Shown here: positions 1 to 5,875 of the stretch, one piece after another
How positions within the stretch are numbered: the first letter of the stretch is position 1
Layout: every line of letters begins with the position of its first letter
Source of the DNA: an uncultured Collinsella sp.
GTDB lineage: Bacteria; Actinomycetota; Coriobacteriia; Coriobacteriales; Coriobacteriaceae
Assembly: GCA_958429225.1 (NCBI GenBank)
Contig: CAUAJB010000069.1
Span: 1-10,206, forward strand
DNA: 10,206 nt
Reading direction: 5' to 3'
Made by a program: the position numbers and the translations under genes
The notes under the pieces: model-generated
Seen by the model: only the letters and a program-made list of their open reading frames with translations
Database searches by the model: none
What the model was told of the DNA's origin: nothing

Positions 1-55
1 AAGCGGTCGGCGGGGCCATTGTGGCTCTTGACAGCGGATTGGGTCATATGAGCGA

Positions 56-154
56 AAACCCGCCAGAGCGAGCAAGGTGCCTTGAAACGAGGCGGCATTG
101 ACCTTCTGGTCATGCCGCCGAAGTTGAAAGGCAGATTGCCGCTCTGGCGGGTTT
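56..154. repeat. multi-branched inverted-repeat (structured) element
   Basis: A perfect 15-bp inverted repeat (56-70 AAACCCGCCAGAGCG against 140-154) closes a stretch that itself folds. Inside are a small 4-bp hairpin at 73-84 (CAAG/CTTG, loop GTGC), a 12-bp stem with one bulged T at 91-103/108-119 (GGCGGCAT arms, loop TTCT), and a short GGCA/TGCC hairpin at 130-140 that competes with the base of the outer stem. Four nested or adjacent stems in 99 nt suggest a structured RNA or a palindromic mobile repeat rather than a plain terminator. On the minus strand the outer stem runs into GGGTTTT, so termination in that direction is possible. I do not recognise the family. Confidence 0.6.
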
Positions 155-167
155 GCAGCGTCGAGCC

Positions 168-195
168 GTTACGCGGTTTGGTAAAACCGCGTAAC
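168..195. repeat. perfect 12-bp hairpin upstream of the marR operon
   Basis: GTTACGCGGTTT at 168-179 is the exact reverse complement of 184-195, with a 4-nt loop GGTA. No T-run follows on either strand, so it is not a classical intrinsic terminator. It lies just upstream of the -35 box at 211, and the 8-mer GTTTGGTA in it (176-183) is repeated directly at 201-208. It could be a regulator site, an end of an upstream transcript, or part of the neighbouring structured element. Confidence 0.6.
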
Positions 196-210
196 CACTA
201 GTTTGGTACC

Positions 211-239
211 TTGACATTCATTTCTCATGCTCCTAGATT
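211..239 (+). promoter_or_regulatory. sigma-70-type promoter of the marR-ABC operon
   Basis: A perfect TTGACA -35 hexamer (211-216) and TAGATT at 234-239 (4 of 6 matches to TATAAT) are separated by 17 nt. Transcription would start near 246, leaving a leader of about 50 nt before the MarR start codon. It is the best promoter match in the leader and is correctly oriented. Confidence 0.7.
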
Positions 240-273
240 GGTTAGGCACAAAACAATTCCACTACCTAACTAA
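238..273. promoter_or_regulatory. candidate MarR operator (inverted repeat)
   Basis: Half-sites TTGGTTAGG (238-246) and CCTAACTAA (265-273) are inverted repeats matching at 8 of 9 positions, with an 18-nt centre. The left half overlaps the -10 hexamer and presumed start point; the right half lies in the early transcribed leader. MarR-family repressors commonly bind dyads over their own promoter, so autoregulation is likely. Assignment to this protein is inference. Confidence 0.45.
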
Positions 274-294
274 AGAAAGGAGCGAAGCTTAGAT

Positions 295-798
295 ATGTGT
301 GTTGAACCACTCGTCCTTCCGCATGAGCCCGGCGGTGACCCGTCGCAACCGGTAGACATACCCGAAGCGGTCAGCGCCGAAGACAAACTCGCCAAGCGCA
401 TCCTGAGCGGCCTGGGCTTTTGCGGCCATTACATGCACTTTCATGGCGGCGGCATATCTGGCAAGGCGCCCATCGTCTGCCTGCTCGCTAAGCAGCCCAC
501 CGGCGAGCTTTCCCAACAGGAACTCGGCATGCACTTCGACCTCAAGCCGGGGTCACTTTCCGAGATTCTGTCCAAGCTCGAAATGGGCGGTCTTATCGAG
601 CGCAACCGCAATCCCAAAGACCGTCGGCAGCTCACCATCCGCCTGACCGAAGCGGGATGGGAAAAGGCCCGCGTTGAGCAGGCAGCCCGCATTCGCTTTA
701 GAGAGCAGGCCTTTAGCGCGCTCACCCACGACGAGCGCGAGCAGCTCGCCGAAATGCTCGAGAAAATCCGCAAAACCTGGGAGGAACTGGATGATTAA
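295..798 (+). CDS. MarR-family winged-helix transcriptional regulator
   Basis: This 167-residue protein is probably a cytoplasmic dimeric repressor of the downstream ABC exporter operon. The winged helix spans about residues 55-122: a helix-turn-helix region (about 73-95) and a wing with the family's Asp-Arg-Arg (D109-R110-R111) followed by a beta strand and LTEAG. Flanking helices would form the dimer interface. About 28 extra residues precede the first helix. A Cys/His cluster (C43, H45, H48, H50, with C62 nearby) sits where MarR proteins often bind ligand, metal or oxidant, so redox or metal sensing is possible but unproven. An AAAGGAG Shine-Dalgarno sequence at 276-282 lies 12 nt from the ATG, rather long, but no better in-frame start is visible. 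Its stop overlaps the next start codon, implying translational coupling. Family call is firm; the effector is unknown. Confidence 0.93.
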   Translation: MCVEPLVLPHEPGGDPSQPVDIPEAVSAEDKLAKRILSGLGFCGHYMHFHGGGISGKAPIVCLLAKQPTGELSQQELGMHFDLKPGSLSEILSKLEMGGLIERNRNPKDRRQLTIRLTEAGWEKARVEQAARIRFREQAFSALTHDEREQLAEMLEKIRKTWEELDD

Positions 799-2605
799 AA
801 CCCTCATGGGCAGCATCCGCGACTATATGAAAGTCACCGTTGCCACGCCGTTGCTCGTGCTTGGCGAGGTGCTCTGCGAGATGCTGATTCCATTTATCAC
901 CGCCAACCTGATCGACGCCATCAAAGACGGCGCCACCGTAGCCGAGATGCTTCCCACCGCGGGCTTTTTGGTGCTCATCGCGCTGACATCGCTTGCTTTT
1001 GGTGCCGCCGCCGGCGTCACCTGCAGCCATGCGAGCTGCGGCTTCGCCAAGAACCTGCGTCACGACCTGTTCTACAAGATCCAGACGTTCAGCTTTGCCA
1101 ACATCGATGAGTTCTCGAGCTCCTCGCTCGTCACGCGCCTGACCACCGACATCAACAACGTGCAGCAGGCCTTTATGATGATCATCCGTATCGCCGTGCG
1201 CGCGCCGCTGGTATTGATCTTCGCCTTTACCATGGCGTTCATCATGGGCGGCAGCGTTGCCATGGTCTACCTGATCATCATTCCGCTGCTGGGCTTTGGG
1301 CTGTTCTTTATCATCTTTAAGGTACGCCCCATCTTCTCGCGCGTGTTCCACAAGTACGACGCCCTTAACGAGTCCGTCGAGGAAAACGTCACCGGCATGC
1401 GCGTGGTCAAGAGCTACGTGCGCGAAGACTTTGAGAAGGAGAAGTTCGCGACCGCCGCGCGCGACGTCCAGATGGACTTCACCCGCGCCGAGAAGCTGCT
1501 CGCCTTTAACAACCCCATGATGAACATCTGCGTCAACGGCGCGTTTGTCGTCATCATCTACCTGGGCTCCAAGCTCATCATCACGAGCCAGGGAACGCTG
1601 TTCGACGTGGGCCAGCTCTCCTCGATCTTTACCTATGGCTTCCAGATCCTTATGAGCCTGATGCAGCTGTCGATGATCTTTGTCATGGTGACCATGGCCG
1701 ACGAATCGGCGCACCGCATTACCGAGGTGCTGGCCGCCGAGCCCACGATCGCCGATCCCGCCGAGCCCGTGCTCGAGGTCGCCGATGGCTCCATCGACTT
1801 TGACCACGTGAGCTTTAAGTATTCCGCGCATGCGAAGCGCCAGGCGCTCGACGACATCGACCTGCACATTAAGAGCGGCGAGACCATCGGCATCATTGGC
1901 GGCACCGGCTCGGCCAAGTCCACGCTCGTAAACCTCATCGCCCGCCTGTACGACGCCACCGAAGGCACCGTGCGCGTAGGCGGCATGGACGTGCGCGACT
2001 ACGACCTGGACGCGCTGCGCCATCAGGTCGCCATGGTGCTGCAGAAAAACGTACTGTTTAGCGGCACCATTGCCGAGAACCTGCGTTGGGGCGATCCGAA
2101 TGCCACCGACGAGGAAGTCCACGAGGCCGCGCATCTGGCCTGCGCTGATGAGTTTGTCGACGGCTTCCCCAAGGGCTACGACACCTGGATCGAGCAGGGC
2201 GGCTCCAATGTTTCCGGCGGTCAGAAGCAGCGCCTGTGCATTGCGCGTGCCCTGCTGCGTCGCCCCAAGATCTTGATCCTGGACGACTCCACGAGCGCCG
2301 TCGACACCAAGACCGACGCCAAGATTCGCGCAGGGCTGGCAAGCTATCTGCCCAACACGACCAAGCTCATCATCGCCCAGCGCATCAGCTCCGTGCAGGA
2401 CGCAGACCGCATCATCGTCATGGAGGGCGGCCGTATCGCACAGATCGGCAACCATGACGAGCTACTCAAGACGAGCGAGATCTACCGCGAGACCTTTACC
2501 TCGCAAAACAAGATGTCTGCCGAGGGCGAAGGGGCCGTCGAGGCCGACGCCGAGGCATCCGTAACGCAAGCCCAGACCCAGGAAGGAGGCGAGGCACATG
2601 AGTAA
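791..2605 (+). CDS. ABC exporter half-transporter, degenerate-site subunit
   Basis: This 604-residue protein has an N-terminal six-helix transmembrane domain (about residues 14-300) and a C-terminal ATPase domain (about 340-575), the fused layout of type IV exporters in the inner membrane. Walker A is GGTGSAKS at 370-377, with Ala375 where the P-loop usually has Gly. The signature is VSGGQ at 474-478. Walker B ends D498-D499, so the catalytic Glu is Asp, and the H-loop His is Gln530. These are hallmarks of the inactive-site partner in heterodimeric exporters such as TM287, so it should pair with the next gene product. The start at 791 is chosen because GGGAGGAA at 779-786 lies 4 nt upstream and ATGATTAA overlaps the marR stop; an upstream in-frame ATG at 674 lies inside marR. 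The last 30 or so residues form an acidic, Ala/Glu/Gln-rich tail beyond the usual end. The transported compound is unknown. Confidence 0.94.
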   Translation: MIKTLMGSIRDYMKVTVATPLLVLGEVLCEMLIPFITANLIDAIKDGATVAEMLPTAGFLVLIALTSLAFGAAAGVTCSHASCGFAKNLRHDLFYKIQTFSFANIDEFSSSSLVTRLTTDINNVQQAFMMIIRIAVRAPLVLIFAFTMAFIMGGSVAMVYLIIIPLLGFGLFFIIFKVRPIFSRVFHKYDALNESVEENVTGMRVVKSYVREDFEKEKFATAARDVQMDFTRAEKLLAFNNPMMNICVNGAFVVIIYLGSKLIITSQGTLFDVGQLSSIFTYGFQILMSLMQLSMIFVMVTMADESAHRITEVLAAEPTIADPAEPVLEVADGSIDFDHVSFKYSAHAKRQALDDIDLHIKSGETIGIIGGTGSAKSTLVNLIARLYDATEGTVRVGGMDVRDYDLDALRHQVAMVLQKNVLFSGTIAENLRWGDPNATDEEVHEAAHLACADEFVDGFPKGYDTWIEQGGSNVSGGQKQRLCIARALLRRPKILILDDSTSAVDTKTDAKIRAGLASYLPNTTKLIIAQRISSVQDADRIIVMEGGRIAQIGNHDELLKTSEIYRETFTSQNKMSAEGEGAVEADAEASVTQAQTQEGGEAHE

Positions 2606-4517
2606 GGCAACGACCGCCGAGCGCGCGCTCAACCGCAAGGGCGGCACCATGTCGCGCCTCATCAAGACGCTCTTTGGCTTCTACCCCGTGCTTTTGCCCC
2701 TCGTCGTCGTCGGCGTGGTGCTCTGCGCCATCATCAACTCCATCGGCGCGACCTTCCTTCAGAGCGCCCTGCAGATTATTAGCGAATCGTGGCAGTCGGG
2801 CGATTGGGAAGCCGCACAGCCCAAGATCGCACAGCTTGTGACCACCCTCGCCTGCATCTACGGCGTCGGCATCCTGTCTTCGCTCTTCTGGAACCGCGCC
2901 ATGGCCATCGTCACGCAGGGCTCGCTCGAGAAGCTGCGCGAGAAGATGTTCAACCGTATGCAGGACCTGCCGATTCGCTACTTCGACACGCACCAGCGCG
3001 GCGACATCATGAGCCACTACACCAACGACATCGACACGCTGCGCCAGATGATCAGCCAGTCGCTGCCCAACCTGCTCATGACGACCATCGTCATCGTCAC
3101 GGTGTTCTTTATCATGCTGTACTACAGTGTGTGGATGTGCCTGGTCATTGTGGCCGGCGTCGTCTTTATGACCTTTATGACCAAGCTGCTCGGCTCCAAC
3201 TCCGCGCGCTTCTTCATTGCGCAGCAGACCGAACTCGGCGTGGTCGAGGGCCATATCGAGGAAGTCATGAACGGCCAGAAGGTCGTCAAGGCATTCTGCC
3301 ACGAGTCTGCCGCCGAGGCCGATTTTGACGAGCGCAACGAAAAGCTCTTCGAGGTCTCGCAGAAGGCCAACATGTACGCCAACATCCTCATGCCTATCCT
3401 TATGAACCTGGGCAACCTGCTCTACGTGCTGGTCGCACTGGCAGGCGGCATTTTCCTGGCGCTGGGCGTGCCCAATCTGAGCATCTCGGGCATGGCGCTG
3501 TCCATCGCCGTCGTGGTGCCGTTCCTCAACATGACCAAGCAGTTCTGCGGACAGATCGGCCAGATCTCGCAGCAGATCAACGCCGTGGTCATGGGCCTCG
3601 CCGGCGCCGACCGCATCTTTGAGCTCATCGACGAGAAGCCCGAGACCGACGAAGGCTATGTGACGCTCGTCAACGCGCAGGTCAACCCCGATACCTGGCA
3701 GCTCGAGGAGGCCGACCACCACACCGGCATGTGGGCGTGGAAACATCCGCACCGCGCAACCGGCGAGATCGAGTACGTACCGCTGCGCGGCGACCTGGTC
3801 ATGGACAACGTCGACTTTGGCTACACGCCCGACCACGAGGTGCTGCACGGCGTGTCCGTGTTTGCCAAGCCGGGCCAGAAGGTCGCGTTTGTCGGCGCCA
3901 CCGGTGCCGGCAAGACGACCATCACCAACCTCATCAACCGCTTCTATGACATCGCCGATGGCAAGATCCGCTACGACGGCATCAACGTCAACAAGATTCG
4001 CAAGGCCGATCTGCGCCGCTCGCTGGGCGTCGTGCTACAGGACGTGAACCTGTTCACCGGCACCGTGATGGATAACATCCGCTACGGCAACCTGGACGCT
4101 ACCGACGAGGAGTGCATCGCGGCGGCCAAGCTCGCGGGCGCGGACGACTTTATCACCCGCCTGCCTGACGGCTACGACACCATGCTCACCGGCAACGGCG
4201 CCCAGCTGTCGCAGGGGCAGCGCCAGCTGATTTCGATCGCACGCGCCGCTGTTGCCGATCCGCCGGCGATGATCCTGGACGAGGCCACATCGAGCATCGA
4301 CACCCGCACCGAGGCTATCGTGCAGGCCGGCATGGACAAGCTCATGGAAGGCCGCACGACGTTTGTCATCGCGCACCGCCTGTCCACCGTGCGCAACTCC
4401 GACGCGATCATCTGCCTGGACCACGGCCGCATTATCGAGCGCGGCAACCACGACGAGCTGATCGCCAAGCGCGGGTATTACTACCAGCTCTATACCGGAG
4501 CGTTTGAGCTGGAGTAG
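2598..4517 (+). CDS. ABC exporter half-transporter, catalytic-site subunit
   Basis: This 639-residue partner of the preceding half-transporter has a six-helix membrane domain (about residues 28-340) and an ATPase domain (about 398-635). Walker A is canonical GATGAGKT (433-440), Walker B ends D561-E562 with the catalytic Glu, and the H-loop has His593. The signature is LSQGQ (537-541) instead of LSGGQ, so the ATP site formed by the first subunit's Walker motifs and this signature should be the weak one. Between the membrane and ATPase domains is a linker of about 49 residues (349-397) containing TGMWAWKHPH (376-385), longer than in most exporters. The start is supported by AAGGAGG at 2583-2589, 8 nt from the ATG; ATGAGTAA overlaps the upstream stop by 8 nt. 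A second Met at codon 18 has a weaker ribosome site. Likely role: efflux of drugs or toxic metabolites. Confidence 0.95.
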   Translation: MSKATTAERALNRKGGTMSRLIKTLFGFYPVLLPLVVVGVVLCAIINSIGATFLQSALQIISESWQSGDWEAAQPKIAQLVTTLACIYGVGILSSLFWNRAMAIVTQGSLEKLREKMFNRMQDLPIRYFDTHQRGDIMSHYTNDIDTLRQMISQSLPNLLMTTIVIVTVFFIMLYYSVWMCLVIVAGVVFMTFMTKLLGSNSARFFIAQQTELGVVEGHIEEVMNGQKVVKAFCHESAAEADFDERNEKLFEVSQKANMYANILMPILMNLGNLLYVLVALAGGIFLALGVPNLSISGMALSIAVVVPFLNMTKQFCGQIGQISQQINAVVMGLAGADRIFELIDEKPETDEGYVTLVNAQVNPDTWQLEEADHHTGMWAWKHPHRATGEIEYVPLRGDLVMDNVDFGYTPDHEVLHGVSVFAKPGQKVAFVGATGAGKTTITNLINRFYDIADGKIRYDGINVNKIRKADLRRSLGVVLQDVNLFTGTVMDNIRYGNLDATDEECIAAAKLAGADDFITRLPDGYDTMLTGNGAQLSQGQRQLISIARAAVADPPAMILDEATSSIDTRTEAIVQAGMDKLMEGRTTFVIAHRLSTVRNSDAIICLDHGRIIERGNHDELIAKRGYYYQLYTGAFELE

Positions 4518-4531
4518 GACCGGTTACTGAC

Positions 4532-4556
4532 GGAGGGCGCCCCGGGGGCGCCCTCC
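4532..4556 (+). repeat. GC-rich 10-bp hairpin after the ABC operon
   Basis: GGAGGGCGCC (4532-4541) pairs perfectly with 4547-4556 around a 5-nt loop. It starts 15 nt after the second ABC gene. There is no T-run after it, so it is more likely a 3'-end stabilising or pausing hairpin ahead of the real terminator at 4598 than a terminator by itself. Confidence 0.5.
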
Positions 4557-4597
4557 TGCGCGCGATCAGCCGTCATTTAAAACGGAATAAAAGTTTG

Positions 4598-4633
4598 CGA
4601 GGCCCTGGCCGTTTGGCCAGGGCCTCGTTTTGT
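4598..4633 (+). terminator. intrinsic terminator of the marR-ABC operon, possibly bidirectional
   Basis: A perfect 13-bp GC-rich stem (4598-4610 with 4615-4627) closes a GTTT loop and is followed by TTTTGT on the plus strand. Read from the minus strand, the same stem is followed by a T-rich stretch (the complement of the AATAAAAG run before 4595), so it may also stop transcripts of the convergent lysR-type gene. Confidence 0.85.
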
Positions 4634-4636
4634 AAG

Positions 4637-4714
4637 GATGATTTTTCTGGGACGGGGATTAAATAATCATTCGGTACACAATGATTATTTAATCCCCGTC
4701 CCAGAAAAATCATC
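4637..4714. repeat. perfect 34-bp inverted repeat (palindromic element)
   Basis: Positions 4637-4670 and 4681-4714 are exact reverse complements over 34 bp, separated by only 10 nt (TCGGTACACA). The outer half of each arm is GC-rich and contains CTGGGACGGGG; the inner half is AT-rich. It lies between the terminator and the 3' end of the minus-strand LysR gene. The outer 22 nt of the left arm recur at 9307-9328 with 19 of 22 matches, so this looks like a member of a dispersed repeat family (REP or MITE-like) rather than a one-off terminator. Confidence 0.9.
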
Positions 4715-4763
4715 GGGCAGGCAGAGTGGCCAAAGTAGCTAAAAGAGCCCTGTCCCAAATGAG

Positions 4764-5642
4764 CTACTTGAGAAGTTGGGCCATGGCGTTGACGAATTTT
4801 TGTACTTGGAGGGTAGGCTCGAGCGGATAGTGCAAAAAGACCGGCGCCTCTCGCCCGCACAGGAACGGTACGCCCACAAAGGCCGGGTGCACGCCCGACC
4901 ATGCGCCGCAGGTAAGCACCGCGTCGCCCTTTTCCTCGGCTTCGTTAAAGAGCGCAAAGTCAAAGCTATCCACATCGATCACGTCCACGCCGCCGTCGGC
5001 CAAAAGGTCGATGCGCAGGCTGTCCATGGCGTCGTTGCCGTGGCGCAGTACGCGCAGACGCATCCCCTCCAAGTCGGCGACCGTAATGCGATTCTTGCGC
5101 GCCAGCGGGCTCGTGCGCGGCAGGTCGATATAAAACGGCACGTTGACAATGCGGAGCTTTTGGCAGGCATCACCCCAGCGTGGGGTAGAAAAACTCGACT
5201 GCACCACATCGACCTCGCGGCCCAAGCTGCGCATGACGGTCTCGTGCTCGTCGTAGAGGTCGCTTACCGGCACGATCTCAAATCGCAGCGACGGTTCCAG
5301 ATCGTGAATGCCCGACCACATCGACAGCGTTTGGCGCCCCGGACACATCATCGACACGCCCAGGCGCACGGCGCCGCCATCGCCCGCCGCGCGTCGAGCG
5401 CGGCGCAGCGCGTCCTCGGACTGCCGCATGATCGAGCGCGCGTCGTCCACCAGCAGAGCGCCCGCCGGTGTCACCTTGACGCCCGAGTGCGAGCGTTCGA
5501 ACAGCGTGATGCCAAACTCGGCCTCGAAACCCGACACCTGCTTGACGAGCGCCGGAGTCGATACGCGCAATTTTGCCGCCGCACGCGAGAAGCTTCCCAG
5601 CTCCGCGGCGGCCGATATGGCCTCAAGTCGTCGATCGTACAC
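4764..5642 (-). CDS. LysR-type transcriptional regulator
   Basis: This 292-residue protein has an N-terminal winged helix-turn-helix (residues 4-61: GSFSRAAAKL, then SxxALVKQVSGFE and wing LFERSHSGVKVTPAG) and a C-terminal effector-binding domain of two periplasmic-binding-protein-like lobes (about 90-290). It would bind DNA as a tetramer and respond to a small-molecule inducer. I chose the GTG at 5642-5640 because CGGGAG (5649-5654) sits 6 nt upstream and this gives the normal LysR N-terminus; an in-frame ATG at 5675 would add 11 basic residues but lacks a ribosome site. The gene is divergent from the dehydrogenase-MFS-oxidoreductase set with about 230 bp between them, the usual layout for a LysR regulator controlling the adjacent operon, probably as activator. 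The inducer is unknown, presumably the imported compound. Confidence 0.9.
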   Translation of the reverse strand: MYDRRLEAISAAAELGSFSRAAAKLRVSTPALVKQVSGFEAEFGITLFERSHSGVKVTPAGALLVDDARSIMRQSEDALRRARRAAGDGGAVRLGVSMMCPGRQTLSMWSGIHDLEPSLRFEIVPVSDLYDEHETVMRSLGREVDVVQSSFSTPRWGDACQKLRIVNVPFYIDLPRTSPLARKNRITVADLEGMRLRVLRHGNDAMDSLRIDLLADGGVDVIDVDSFDFALFNEAEEKGDAVLTCGAWSGVHPAFVGVPFLCGREAPVFLHYPLEPTLQVQKFVNAMAQLLK

Positions 5643-5759
5643 GTCAATCTCCCGTTTTCGCGCCCGTGGCCACATGGCGCCACAGGGGGTTGTTTTCGCA
5701 GGTCACGCGCTCGGCTAAGCATAAACCGCATTGCACAGTGTAAACCTACGGTTAACGCC

Positions 5760-5768
5760 ATTCTAACA
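5760..5768 (-). promoter_or_regulatory. candidate extended -10 promoter for the LysR-type gene
   Basis: On the minus strand TAGAAT (complement of 5760-5765; 5 of 6 to TATAAT) is directly preceded by TGT (5768-5766), an extended -10. No good -35 was found. The leader would be about 110 nt. It lies among the repeated sites, as expected for autoregulation. Confidence 0.35.
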
Positions 5769-5777
5769 AATATGCAA

Positions 5778-5806
5778 TTCACCTGCGTAAATGCAAAGCA
5801 TACGAT
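5778..5806 (+). promoter_or_regulatory. candidate promoter of the dehydrogenase-MFS-oxidoreductase operon
   Basis: TTCACC (5778-5783) and TACGAT (5801-5806) are each 4 of 6 matches to the -35 and -10 consensus, with a 17-nt spacer. The weak match suits an activator-dependent promoter. The -35 overlaps one ACCTGCGTAAA copy and the second copy falls at the presumed start. Confidence 0.35.
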
Positions 5807-5822
5807 AACCTGCGAAAACCAC

Positions 5823-5849
5823 GTGGGTCGATTAATGGGAACGACCCAC
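5823..5849 (+). promoter_or_regulatory. leader hairpin ahead of the short-chain dehydrogenase gene
   Basis: GTGGGTCG (5823-5830) pairs with CGACCCAC (5842-5849) around an 11-nt loop, 14 nt before the ribosome site AAGGGA (5863-5868). It is not followed by T residues. It may stabilise the mRNA or affect translation, or be a protein-binding dyad. Confidence 0.4.
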
Positions 5850-5875
5850 AGGGAGGCACAAGAAGGGAAGTTCCT

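Larger units (their letters stand above)
5692..5819. promoter_or_regulatory. divergent regulatory region: repeated ACCTGCGnAAA sites and a T-N11-A dyad
   Basis: A 12-mer GTTTTCGCAGGT at 5692-5703 has its exact reverse complement at 5808-5819, and a further copy ACCTGCGTAAA lies at 5781-5791 in direct orientation to the latter. Between them is the dyad TTGCAC-A-GTGTAA (5731-5743), which fits the T-N11-A core typical of LysR-type binding sites. Three copies of one motif plus a LysR-like dyad in the divergent intergenic region strongly suggest regulator binding with possible looping. Which protein binds which site is inference. Confidence 0.55.

Noticed and set aside
674..790. N-terminal 39-codon extension of the first ABC subunit
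   Set aside because: It overlaps marR in another frame, is Ser/Arg-rich without transporter character, and the ATG at 791 has a strong ribosome site and the expected protein start.
722..2455. Long minus-strand open frame opposite the first ABC gene
   Set aside because: Low-complexity Gly/Asp/His/Val-rich translation typical of antisense frames in GC-rich genes; no ribosome site or motif.
2496..3848. Long minus-strand open frame opposite the second ABC gene
   Set aside because: Same antisense shadow pattern; the plus strand has complete ABC motifs.
4532..4556. GC hairpin as the operon terminator
   Set aside because: No T-run follows; the hairpin at 4598-4627 with TTTTGT is the better terminator.
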